Origin: Bacteroidales bacterium
Lineage (GTDB): Bacteria > Bacteroidota > Bacteroidia > Bacteroidales > F082
NCBI GenBank assembly: GCA_024400455.1
Contig: JAKSMU010000003.1
Span: forward strand, 124,001 to 188,000
Direction: 5' to 3'
DNA length: 64,000 bases
Below, in pieces: positions 55,076 through 63,001 of this stretch. The translations under genes were made by a program, and so were the position numbers. The notes below the pieces were generated by a model. That model did no database searches and was not told where the DNA came from. It saw only the letters and a program-made list of their open reading frames with translations. How positions within the stretch are numbered: the stretch's first letter is position 1; each line of letters starts with the position of its first letter.

Positions 55076-55095
55076 CTGCATTAAATTACAGACCT

Positions 55096-57132
55096 ATGAA
55101 AAAACTTGCACTTTCCCTCTTTGTCGTACTGACGACATTTGCCAATGTCTTTGCACAGAGTTTCGAAGCCGAATGTCCATCAGGGCAGATGCTGAATTTC
55201 AAAATCATTGACCCAGAAAACCGTTATGTGGAAATTTCCACCAACACAAACATACATGGTCATCTGATTCTTCCCGAAACCGTTTCCTACCAAAATCAGG
55301 ACTACACGGTGAAAGAAATTGGAGCCCACGCTTTTGACGAATGCCAAGGCATTACTGGGTCATTGATCATTCCAAACACTATTACTTCCATAAAAGAATT
55401 TGCTTTTTATTACACAGGAATTGAAGAACTTACCATTGGAGAATCCGTAGAAATGATTAGCGATTATGCATTTGCATCATGCAGTAATATTTCAAAAGTG
55501 TATTTCAATGCAATCAACTGTGAAATCATTTCTTATTGGATTTCGGCACAAGCAGGCGCCGAGCTTCACATAGGCCCTAATGTTCAACGAATTAACGACC
55601 AAACATTTAGTAATTGCTATTGGTTTCAAGGTCAAATTGACCTTCCTGAATCGCTCACCTACATTGGAGATTATGCTTTCTACGATTGTTACGGCTTTAC
55701 CGGTTCCCTTAGCATTGGAGACAATGTGACCTATATCGGAGAAGGAGCCTTTTTCCAATGTTACGGTCTTTCCGGTTCATTGACCATAGGAAACGGGGTG
55801 ACCACAATCGGAGACTTGGCATTTGCTGATTGTTTCTATCTTTCAGGCCCATTAACCATCGGAAACAGTGTAACCCATATTGGTTCGTATGCCTTCTCAA
55901 ATTGTTCTGAATTAACCGGTCCATTAACAATAGGAAACAGTGTTACCTCCATTGATGACTATGCCTTCTCCGACTGCTTAAGTCTATCTGGTCTTTTAAC
56001 TCTCAGCGATAATCTTGTTACAATTGGAGAATCGGCATTTTACGACTGTAGAAATTTAACTGGCTCATTGGATTTCGGAGACCATGTTACGGTCATCGGT
56101 GCAAATGCTTTCAGCAGTTGCCAAGGCTTGACCGGAATCATTGAACTTCCAAATTCCCTCACCAGCATAGGAAATAATGCTTTTTCAGACTGTTCAATAT
56201 CAGGAACCTTAAACATACCTACCAGCGTCACATCAATTGGAACCAACCCGATTGCAGGCTGCAACAACATCAACGCAATCATCGTTGAGGACGGCAATCC
56301 GAATTATTACTCCGAAGGGAACACGCTCATTGAAAAAGGCAGTAAAAAGCTTATCAGCGGCATAAAGAACAGTCAGGTTCCTGATGATGTCAAAACCATT
56401 GGAGACATAGCATTTTACGCTTGCACAGGACTATCTGAAGTCACTTTCGGCAGCCAACTGACCGAAATTGAAAGAAACGCATTTTATAACTGCACCCATT
56501 TGACTACCATTCATTCCAACGCCGTCGTACCTCCACTTTCCGACCAGCAAGCATTTTATAATGTACCGACCTATTTGACGATGACCGTCCCATGCGGTTC
56601 TTTCGATGCCTACTGGAACGACAATACATGGAGCATGTTCAACAACATCATCGAGCAAGGCAACTTTGAAATCAAAGTCATTTCAAGCAACCTCACCTAC
56701 GGCAATGCCGAACTCATCCAAGCTCCATCGTGCGATAATGGAGGCCAGACCATTGTGAGTGCCACAGCCCAGCCCCGCTACAAATTCGATTCATGGACGG
56801 TTGACGGCGTAGTCGTGTCGCGCGAAAGCACCTACACCTTCACCGCTTCAGAAGACCTCATTCTGGTAGCCAGCTTCCTCCCTGAAACTAGTATCGATGA
56901 GAATGATTTGGTTGGAATAGAAATCTATCCCAACCCCGTCAAGGACCAGCTTCATATATCAGCAAAAGATTTGTGCCGCATAGAGATTCTCAACGGCACA
57001 GGTCAGATTCTGGCATCCATTGCCTGCAATGCCGACGAAACCGCAATCGACATGAGCCATTACACATCGGGACTATATCTTATCCGGATCATTGGTAAAG
57101 ACTCGGTCTGCAAACAAATTATCAAAATGTAA
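55096..57132 (+). CDS. Large BspA-like leucine-rich-repeat protein with T9SS sorting domain
   Basis: 678 residues from the ATG at 55096. Signal peptide ends VFAQ (about residue 20). LRR units run from about 60 to 490, with a very regular central block of 24-residue repeats (203-346) of the form GPLTIGNSVTHIGSYAFSNC. A beta-repeat of the InlB/Flg_new type (ATAQPRYKFDSWTVDG to LVASF) comes before the C-terminal T9SS domain (IYPNPVKDQLHI to KQIIKM). Likely a surface adhesin. It is followed after 11 bases by the PorV/PorQ-like gene. Confidence 0.9.
   Translation: MKKLALSLFVVLTTFANVFAQSFEAECPSGQMLNFKIIDPENRYVEISTNTNIHGHLILPETVSYQNQDYTVKEIGAHAFDECQGITGSLIIPNTITSIKEFAFYYTGIEELTIGESVEMISDYAFASCSNISKVYFNAINCEIISYWISAQAGAELHIGPNVQRINDQTFSNCYWFQGQIDLPESLTYIGDYAFYDCYGFTGSLSIGDNVTYIGEGAFFQCYGLSGSLTIGNGVTTIGDLAFADCFYLSGPLTIGNSVTHIGSYAFSNCSELTGPLTIGNSVTSIDDYAFSDCLSLSGLLTLSDNLVTIGESAFYDCRNLTGSLDFGDHVTVIGANAFSSCQGLTGIIELPNSLTSIGNNAFSDCSISGTLNIPTSVTSIGTNPIAGCNNINAIIVEDGNPNYYSEGNTLIEKGSKKLISGIKNSQVPDDVKTIGDIAFYACTGLSEVTFGSQLTEIERNAFYNCTHLTTIHSNAVVPPLSDQQAFYNVPTYLTMTVPCGSFDAYWNDNTWSMFNNIIEQGNFEIKVISSNLTYGNAELIQAPSCDNGGQTIVSATAQPRYKFDSWTVDGVVVSRESTYTFTASEDLILVASFLPETSIDENDLVGIEIYPNPVKDQLHISAKDLCRIEILNGTGQILASIACNADETAIDMSHYTSGLYLIRIIGKDSVCKQIIKM
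55702..56133 (+). repeat. Six exact-length 72-bp tandem repeats inside the LRR gene
   Basis: Units start at 55702, 55774, 55846, 55918, 55990 and 56062, each 72 bp (24 codons) with no length change; a seventh, shorter unit begins at 56134. Neighbouring units 3 and 4 are nearly identical in their first 25 bases, so recent duplication or unequal exchange is likely. Confidence 0.9.
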
Positions 57133-57143
57133 CATCATTTATC

Positions 57144-58007
57144 ATGAAATCATTGAAATCCAATCACATAAAAACACTCATCCTATCCATCGTCTGTCTC
57201 GCATCGACAAATGTTTTTGCTTACGATTTCATTCATCCCGTTGGCGGTCGCGCGGCGGCCATGGGCAATTCGTGTGTGGCATCGCAAGGCATCTGGGCCA
57301 TGCAAAACAACCCTGCGGGACTGGCCGAACTGCAAAAGATGAGCCTCGGCCTCTATTACCAAAACCAATGGATGCTGCCCGAAACGGCTGACAAAAGCGC
57401 GGCTTTTGCCGTGCCGCTTAACATGGGCACAATCGGTGTGAGTTTCAACCAATATGGCTCAAGCAATTTCAATGAAAACAAAATCGGTTTGGCCTACGCC
57501 CGAAGTTTTGGCCGTTATCTTCAAATCGGGTTGCAATTGGACTACTGCCTGCTGAAAATCGCTGAAGAATACGGCAACAAAAGTGCTTTAACCTTTGAAT
57601 TAGGTATTCAATCAAAAGTCACTGATAAACTGATACTTGGAACATACATTTTCAATCCGGCAAGATTCACTTTGAAGCAAACCATCAATCAGGAACCACT
57701 GCCTATCGTTTTCCGTTTTGGTGCCAGTTACAAATTCACAAAAGATTTCATCGCTCAACTCGAAGTTGAGAAGAACACTGATTTTGAAGGTTTCGCTTTT
57801 CGTGGAGGACTTGAATATGAAGCCGTTAAGGATTTCTATATTCGCGCTGGAGCGCAAATCGGCACCGACCGTTTCCAACAGCAAGGTCTGTTGACTTTTG
57901 GCCTTGGCTATCAGATCAAGTTTATGGAAATCAATGTTGGCGCACAAATGCACCAAGTGTTAGGTTCTACCGTCAATATTGGAATGATATTTAACATCGG
58001 CAAATAA
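57144..58007 (+). CDS. PorV/PorQ-like outer-membrane barrel protein
   Basis: 287 residues with a signal peptide ending NVFA (about residue 26). The mature start YDFIHPVGGRAAAMGNSCVASQGIWAMQNNPAGLAEL is the hallmark of the PorV/PorQ/FadL-like group (an AA-MG-x-A region followed by NPAGLA). The rest is beta-barrel. PorV shuttles T9SS cargo and PorQ is part of the attachment complex; this protein is somewhat short for either, so it may be a divergent relative. Its location right after two T9SS cargo genes is suggestive. It shares one base with the next gene (TAATG). Confidence 0.75.
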   Translation: MKSLKSNHIKTLILSIVCLASTNVFAYDFIHPVGGRAAAMGNSCVASQGIWAMQNNPAGLAELQKMSLGLYYQNQWMLPETADKSAAFAVPLNMGTIGVSFNQYGSSNFNENKIGLAYARSFGRYLQIGLQLDYCLLKIAEEYGNKSALTFELGIQSKVTDKLILGTYIFNPARFTLKQTINQEPLPIVFRFGASYKFTKDFIAQLEVEKNTDFEGFAFRGGLEYEAVKDFYIRAGAQIGTDRFQQQGLLTFGLGYQIKFMEINVGAQMHQVLGSTVNIGMIFNIGK

Positions 58008-60136
58008 TGAAGAAACTGATTGTCATCATATTATTTGCTTTTATCTCAAGTGTCGCTTCGGCTCAGATTGCCGTTGATTCCTTGTCGTCAGATGCCTTGA
58101 ATCAGCTGCTTATCGAGCAAGTTGAACGTCTGGCTGAGGAAACCGAAGATGAAATCGATTACGAAGAACTGCTTGACAACTACATTTTTTACAGCGAAAA
58201 TCCCATCAACATCAATAGTGACGACATTGTCAACCTGCTGGAATTGCGCCTCATCAACGTGTTTCAGTACGAAGCCCTGAAAAACTACCGCAAATTCTAC
58301 GGTGACTTCCTTTTCCTCGACGAATTGGAAATGGTGGAAGGCTTTGACGAACAGACGGTTAGCATTATCAAATCCATCGTTTACGCAGGTGCCGACAATT
58401 CGAAAGACAAAGTGACTTTGCAGAAAATGGCGAAATACGGCAAGCATCAGATTGTGGCGCGTTACGAGCAAGTGCTTGAAGACCAGCAAGGTTATGAAAA
58501 AGTAGATGATGCGGAAATGCTTGAACACCAAGGACAACATTTCTTGGGCAATCCGCAGAAATACCAAGTCAAGTATACCTATAATTACAGGAATAAAATC
58601 CGTTTTGGCTTCGCCGCCGAAAAAGACCCGGGCGAGATGTTCTTCACCGACAAAATCAGCGATACCATCAAGATGGTTTTGGGCGACAAATATCACAAGG
58701 GCTTTGACATTTACGGTTTTCACGTTTATGCCAACGACTTAGGCATTGTTAAAGATGCGGCTTTGGGCGATTATCAACTCTCTTTTGGTCAAGGACTTAC
58801 GCTTTGGTCAGGCATGAGTTTCGGCAAGACAGTCGACGGCAGTTCGGTGATGAAACAAGGTCGCGGCCTGAAGCCAAAGACCTCCTCTACCGAATTCGGC
58901 TATTTCCGTGGCGCTGCTGTTACCTTGCATCACAAAGACTTTTACGGCACGTTCTTCTACTCCAACCGTAAAATCGACGCCAACATCAGTGTTGCCGACT
59001 CGTTGAACGAAGCCGAGATGGTCAGCAGTCTGCAAGAGACAGGCTATCACCGCACTATAGGAGAATTATTGGACAGAAACGCCATCCGTCAGCAAGTCTT
59101 TGGCGGCCACATTGCCTATGCCAACAGCCATCTGGAAATCGGTTACACCCTCCATCACACACGCCTCAACGCAGAACTGCTTTTACAGCCGAGCCATTAC
59201 AACCAGTTCTATTTTCAAGGCAAACAGCTTACCAATCAAGGCATCGACATCAAATATGTGAAAAACAAATTCGCTTTATTCGGCGAAGCCGCCATGAGCG
59301 ACAACAAAGCCTTTGCCGGACTGGTCGGCGTGACGGCGCGGCCTACCGGCTACATCAATTTCACGCTGTTTTACCGCAATTACGACAAAAAATATCAGAA
59401 TCTTTTCTCCAACGCCTACGCTGAAAGCAGTCGCGGACAAGGCGAAGAAGGCATCTATTTCGGTATGCAGGCTGCCCTTGCTCCTTATTGGAACTTGTTG
59501 GTTTACACCGACTTCTTCCGTATGACATGGCTCACAAGTCAGGTCTACACGCCAAGTTGGGGACATGATTATTATGCCAAACTCTCGCACCAAGTCAACC
59601 GCAGGGCAAGCTGGAATCTGGTCTTGCGTTCAAAGACGAAGATGAAAAACTCCACCGATGCCTTTGTATTTTCGCATTACCCGATTTTCTACACAAAAAA
59701 CTCGGTGCGTTTCAACATCAATTACAAGATTGGCGAAAATTGGTCATTGGGCAATCGTGCTAATTATGAGCACTATTACAACGACGACCAGACCAACAGC
59801 AATGGGTTTTTCATCTGCCAGGATGTGGCCTACAAGCCCGTTGGCAAGCCCTATTCGTTCTCGTTCCGTTATGCCGTTTTCGACACTGACGATTATAACA
59901 GCCGCATTTATGCCTACGAAAGCGATGTGTTATATTCGTTTTCGGTGCCATCGCTTTTCGACAAAGGCATGAGAATCTATCTGTTAGGTCACGTTAAGTT
60001 ATTCAATTCGCTCAGCCTTTACGCCCGCATCGGCCGCACCATCTATTCCGACAAGGACGAAATCAGCAGCGGTCCGACACTCATCAAAAGCAATCACAAG
60101 ACCGATTTGAAAGTTGAAGCAATTTGGAAGTTTTAA
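58007..60136 (+). CDS. Outer-membrane barrel protein with N-terminal helix-hairpin-helix region
   Basis: 709 residues. Signal peptide ends ASAQ (about residue 20). Residues about 65-130 form two helix-hairpin-helix-like units of the ComEA type (NPININSDDIVNLLELRLI and GDFLFLDELEMVEGFDEQTV). The remaining about 570 residues alternate in the aromatic pattern of a large outer-membrane barrel and end in KVEAIWKF, a typical terminal strand with a final Phe. Such HhH-plus-barrel proteins occur across Bacteroidota, but I know of no assigned function. Its ATG overlaps the PorV-like stop. Confidence 0.75.
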   Translation: MKKLIVIILFAFISSVASAQIAVDSLSSDALNQLLIEQVERLAEETEDEIDYEELLDNYIFYSENPININSDDIVNLLELRLINVFQYEALKNYRKFYGDFLFLDELEMVEGFDEQTVSIIKSIVYAGADNSKDKVTLQKMAKYGKHQIVARYEQVLEDQQGYEKVDDAEMLEHQGQHFLGNPQKYQVKYTYNYRNKIRFGFAAEKDPGEMFFTDKISDTIKMVLGDKYHKGFDIYGFHVYANDLGIVKDAALGDYQLSFGQGLTLWSGMSFGKTVDGSSVMKQGRGLKPKTSSTEFGYFRGAAVTLHHKDFYGTFFYSNRKIDANISVADSLNEAEMVSSLQETGYHRTIGELLDRNAIRQQVFGGHIAYANSHLEIGYTLHHTRLNAELLLQPSHYNQFYFQGKQLTNQGIDIKYVKNKFALFGEAAMSDNKAFAGLVGVTARPTGYINFTLFYRNYDKKYQNLFSNAYAESSRGQGEEGIYFGMQAALAPYWNLLVYTDFFRMTWLTSQVYTPSWGHDYYAKLSHQVNRRASWNLVLRSKTKMKNSTDAFVFSHYPIFYTKNSVRFNINYKIGENWSLGNRANYEHYYNDDQTNSNGFFICQDVAYKPVGKPYSFSFRYAVFDTDDYNSRIYAYESDVLYSFSVPSLFDKGMRIYLLGHVKLFNSLSLYARIGRTIYSDKDEISSGPTLIKSNHKTDLKVEAIWKF

Positions 60137-60176
60137 ACCACACAAAACTCTCAAAACTCTTTTTTCTTTTCCTTTT

Positions 60177-60226
60177 ATTCCGTTGGCAACCGCCAACTTA
60201 GTACGCAGCTGGCAACCGCTGCTGCT
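60177..60226. repeat. Short inverted repeats in the 60137-60370 gap
   Basis: GTTGGC-AACC-GCCAAC (60182-60197) makes a 6-bp hairpin. A related CAGC-TGGCAACC-GCTG follows at about 60207-60222. The first 19 bases match 53474-53492 at 17 of 19 positions. No coding potential is seen in the 234-base gap. Confidence 0.6.
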
Positions 60227-60337
60227 TTATCAAGCAAACGAAGTTTGACCATGGAAATGAGCAGTTGCGAATTTCCACAAAAACAAAGTTTTGAAAATGT
60301 TTTGCAAGTTTTGTGAAATAAACTCTAAGAAAAACAT

Positions 60338-60345
60338 TACTTTTG
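60338..60345 (+). promoter_or_regulatory. -7 box of the universal stress protein gene
   Basis: TACTTTTG followed by CA, 25 bases before the ATG at 60371. A TTTG lies 24 bases upstream, a little farther than usual. Confidence 0.5.
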
Positions 60346-60370
60346 CAAAGCAAATTGAAAAATACGAACA

Positions 60371-61144
60371 ATGAAAATCATCCTTGCCACCGATTTCAGC
60401 GAAGCCAACAAAACGCTAACGGAGTATGCCATTGATTTACTGAAAGATAAAGAAGGTACCTTGCTCCTTTTCCACGCTTACGAAGGTGAAGACGACTTTG
60501 CGGAAGCCGAAGCGAAAATGAGTTCGACGGTGAATCTTTTGGGCGAATTCGGCAACATTGATGTGAAATCCGTTTTGGTTCAGGGCGACCCTGAGACCTG
60601 CCTGCTGAAACTCATCAATGATGAGCAGGCCGACCTCGTCCTGATGAGCACCCGCGGCCGTGGCAACAAGCGTTTTTTGGAAGGCAGCCTCTCCAAAAAG
60701 ATCATGAGTTCCTCGCCTATCCCGCTGTTATCCATTCACGAAGACTACCAATACCGCGAAAGCAGCGAGATACTTTTCGTCACCAATTTCAACAAAAGCG
60801 ACTTCAACACCATCAGTAAACTCTATGAATTGCTGAAGCCTTTCAATCCGCACATGCATGTCGTTCACTGCATCATCGACGGTTCGCTCACCAAGGCTTC
60901 AAGACTGCTGTTTGAACTGGAAGCCACGCTTAAATATCTGGATTTCAGTGAAAACATAAAATACAAACTCATCTATTCCACCAATCCGAAAGTCGCCTTG
61001 AAGACCTATTGCGACGAGAACGGCATTTCCTTAGTCGCCTTCACGCCACGCCAAAAGCATTTCGGCGACCTGTTTTTCAAGGACCGTGTCACGAAAGATG
61101 ATTTTTATGACTTGCATCTGCCGCTACTGACGTTTAAAAAATAA
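60371..61144 (+). CDS. Universal stress protein (tandem Usp domains)
   Basis: 257 residues: an N-terminal Usp domain (1-125) starting MKIILATDFSE and containing the nucleotide-loop STRGRGNKRFLEGSLSKK, and a second, degenerate Usp half (about 135-257) starting ILFVTNFNKSD. The first loop suggests ATP binding; the second lacks it. Cytoplasmic. The stop codon touches the first ArsR-type operator (61145), so the ars unit begins immediately downstream. Confidence 0.88.
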   Translation: MKIILATDFSEANKTLTEYAIDLLKDKEGTLLLFHAYEGEDDFAEAEAKMSSTVNLLGEFGNIDVKSVLVQGDPETCLLKLINDEQADLVLMSTRGRGNKRFLEGSLSKKIMSSSPIPLLSIHEDYQYRESSEILFVTNFNKSDFNTISKLYELLKPFNPHMHVVHCIIDGSLTKASRLLFELEATLKYLDFSENIKYKLIYSTNPKVALKTYCDENGISLVAFTPRQKHFGDLFFKDRVTKDDFYDLHLPLLTFKK

Positions 61145-61160
61145 TTCGTATTTTTACGAA
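61145..61160. promoter_or_regulatory. Operator 1 of the arsR unit
   Basis: TTCGTA-TTTT-TACGAA, a perfect 6-4-6 inverted repeat. It covers the -33 region of the arsR promoter (-7 box TATTTTTG at 61178-61185), where a bound repressor would block polymerase. Confidence 0.8.
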
Positions 61161-61177
61161 CAATAAGAAAAAAGTAT

Positions 61178-61185
61178 TATTTTTG
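61178..61185 (+). promoter_or_regulatory. -7 box of arsR
   Basis: TATTTTTG followed by CC, 18 bases upstream of the ATG at 61203. Confidence 0.6.
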
Positions 61186-61202
61186 CCGCGTAATTTAAAC
61201 AA

Positions 61203-61526
61203 ATGAATTCTGATTATACTGACAAACAAAAGAAATTGGCGCGTTATGCAAAAGCCTTGGGCAACCCTACCCGAGTTGCAATAATAGAGTTTTTGCTTCA
61301 GCAGGAAACATGTTTCTTCGGTGACATTCACGAACAATTGCCCATCGCAAAAGCTACGGCATCACAGCATTTGTCAGAATTAAAGGACGCAGGATTAATT
61401 CAAGGTGAAATCATTCCCCCTAAAGTAAAATATTGCATCAATATGGAGAATTGGCTGGAAGCCAAAGCCTTATTCGGTGAGTTTTTTAGCCATTGCGTGT
61501 GCAAAAGCAGCAAATGCTGCGACTAA
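61203..61526 (+). CDS. arsR: ArsR-family transcriptional repressor
   Basis: 107 residues with a winged helix-turn-helix: KKLARYAKALGNPTRVAIIEFLLQQ (helices 1-2), CFFGDIHEQLPIAKATASQHLSEL (recognition helix) and a wing at GLIQGEIIPPKVKYCIN. Candidate metal(loid)-binding Cys: Cys36 in ETCFFGD and a C-terminal cluster HCVCKSSKCCD. A C-terminal Cys cluster could sense As(III), Sb(III) or other thiol-reactive species. It should bind the two TTCGTA-N4-TACGAA operators and so control itself and the downstream genes. Confidence 0.92.
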   Translation: MNSDYTDKQKKLARYAKALGNPTRVAIIEFLLQQETCFFGDIHEQLPIAKATASQHLSELKDAGLIQGEIIPPKVKYCINMENWLEAKALFGEFFSHCVCKSSKCCD

Positions 61527-61532
61527 TTTTTT
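61506..61532 (+). terminator. Weak terminator or attenuator at the arsR stop
   Basis: A 5-bp stem GCAGC/GCTGC with an AAAT loop, then a T7 tract. It overlaps the end of the arsR coding region and may reduce read-through into the thioredoxin gene. Confidence 0.4.
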
Positions 61533-61542
61533 TGAAAATAAT

Positions 61543-61558
61543 GTTCGTAGTTTTACGA
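61543..61558. promoter_or_regulatory. Operator 2 upstream of the thioredoxin gene
   Basis: TTCGTA-GTTT-TACGAA, the same 6-4-6 inverted repeat as operator 1, in the arsR-thioredoxin gap. It implies a second regulated start or a looping/co-operative site. Confidence 0.75.
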
Positions 61559-61596
61559 AATACAAACAATAATATTAATTCAAATAAAAATCAACT

Positions 61597-61836
61597 ATGG
61601 AAATTAAAATCTTAGGAACGGGCTGCTCTAACTGCAAGACCTTGTTCGCCAATGTGCAGCAGGCTGCTGCCGAACTCAAGCTCAATGCCACCATTACAAA
61701 GGAAGAAAACATGGTGAAAATCATGGCTTACAATGTGATGCAACTTCCCGCTTTGGTCATCGATGAAATAGTCGTGGCGAAAGGAAAACTTTCCTTTGAC
61801 GAAGTGAAAAAACTTCTTCAGAATTATTCTATTTAA
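61597..61836 (+). CDS. Small thioredoxin-family redox protein
   Basis: 79 residues, the minimal thioredoxin fold of the 'redox-active disulfide protein' type. The active-site motif CSNC is at 10-13 and the cis-Pro loop reads QLPALVID. No signal peptide, so cytoplasmic. In arsenic-type loci such proteins sit with ArsP-like permeases and probably pass electrons to a partner in the membrane (here the ArsG-like protein) or reduce a metalloid substrate. Confidence 0.88.
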   Translation: MEIKILGTGCSNCKTLFANVQQAAAELKLNATITKEENMVKIMAYNVMQLPALVIDEIVVAKGKLSFDEVKKLLQNYSI

Positions 61837-61864
61837 TGTTTAATCAATAAAACACAAAAAAACA

Positions 61865-62275
61865 ATGAAAATCAAATTGTTATCAAGCTTATGCTTATTT
61901 ATTTTATTGACCGGCTGCGGCAATACGACTAACCAGAAAGAGAAAAACAATTCATCAAACGATACGCTTCATGTCTATTGCTTCTATGGAAAACAACGTT
62001 GCCCAACCTGTATTGCCATCGAAAAATTCACGCAGGAACTCATTGAACAACAGTATGCTACTGACATCAAAACAGGAAGAATCAAATTTCAATCTGTCAG
62101 CATTGATGAGAACGAGGCTTTAGCCGACAAATACGAAGTCGCTTGGTCATCGCTCATTCTCGACAAGAATGGCACCATCAACAATCTGACCGATATGGGG
62201 TTCAAATATGCTCGCAACAATCCCAATGAATTCAAGGCACGATTGGAAGCCGAAATTGACAAATTATTACAATAA
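61865..62275 (+). CDS. ArsF-like thioredoxin-fold lipoprotein
   Basis: 136 residues. The lipoprotein signal ends LLTGC (Cys18). The mature domain has a thioredoxin-like start, HVYCFYGKQRCPTCIAIEKF, with a CPTC motif, followed by VSIDENEALADKYEVAWSSLIL. This matches the protein usually named ArsF (nitrophenyl compound nitroreductase subunit-like) in arsenic loci. Outside the inner membrane it would receive electrons from the ArsG-like protein. Its stop shares one base with the next start. Confidence 0.8.
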   Translation: MKIKLLSSLCLFILLTGCGNTTNQKEKNNSSNDTLHVYCFYGKQRCPTCIAIEKFTQELIEQQYATDIKTGRIKFQSVSIDENEALADKYEVAWSSLILDKNGTINNLTDMGFKYARNNPNEFKARLEAEIDKLLQ

Positions 62276-62982
62276 TGGAAACCCTGCAACAACTTTTGGA
62301 CAGCAGCACAACACCGATCATTACGGCATTTTTTTTGGGACTGCTGACGGCAATCAGTCCCTGTCCTTTAGCAACCAACATCGCTGCTGTTGGTTTCATC
62401 AGCAAGAACATCAGCAGCAAATGGGGTGTATTGCGTAAAGGATTGCTCTACACTTTAGGAAGGATATTGGGCTACAGCATTTTAGGTTTTGTGCTCATCC
62501 TCATTTTGAAACAAGGCGCCGGCATCTTCAAGGTGCAGAAATTCTTTGCGCGGTATGGCGAATTGTTTATTGGCCCTATCTTGCTGATTATCGGTTTATT
62601 CATGTTATTTGGAAACCGTTTGAACCTGCCAAAATTCGGTTTTCAATCCGATGGCGAAGATCTTGCGGAAAAAGGCGGTTGGGGTGCCTTGCTGTTAGGC
62701 ATTCTGTTCGCCTTGGCGTTCTGCCCTACAAGTTGCGTGCTTTATTTCGGCGGCCTCATTCCACTATCTGTTGCATCATCAGGCGGTTATTTTCTTCCTG
62801 TTGCCTTCGCTTTTGCAACCGCCCTACCCGTTCTTGCCGTTGCTTTCATCATCGCATTCAGCGTTGAAAGCATCGGAAAATTCTATGGGAAAATGCAAAC
62901 ACTGCAAAAATGGATGAACTGGATTGTCGGCGGGCTTTTCATCATCGTTGGTATTTATTATTGCATTATCATTTTTTTGTAA
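62275..62982 (+). CDS. ArsG-like membrane protein (DsbD/CcdA-related)
   Basis: 235 residues and six or so membrane helices. Two inverted halves, each with a Cys-Pro motif: AISPCPLATNIA (first half) and AFCPTSCVLYFGG (second half). This resembles the CcdA/DsbD electron-carrier core, although the name in use for this type is an arsenical efflux permease, ArsG. Both functions fit the neighbours (a cytosolic thioredoxin on one side and an outside ArsF on the other). The ATG shares one base with the ArsF stop. Confidence 0.8.
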   Translation: METLQQLLDSSTTPIITAFFLGLLTAISPCPLATNIAAVGFISKNISSKWGVLRKGLLYTLGRILGYSILGFVLILILKQGAGIFKVQKFFARYGELFIGPILLIIGLFMLFGNRLNLPKFGFQSDGEDLAEKGGWGALLLGILFALAFCPTSCVLYFGGLIPLSVASSGGYFLPVAFAFATALPVLAVAFIIAFSVESIGKFYGKMQTLQKWMNWIVGGLFIIVGIYYCIIIFL

Positions 62983-63001
62983 AATTTAAAATCAATTCAT
63001 T

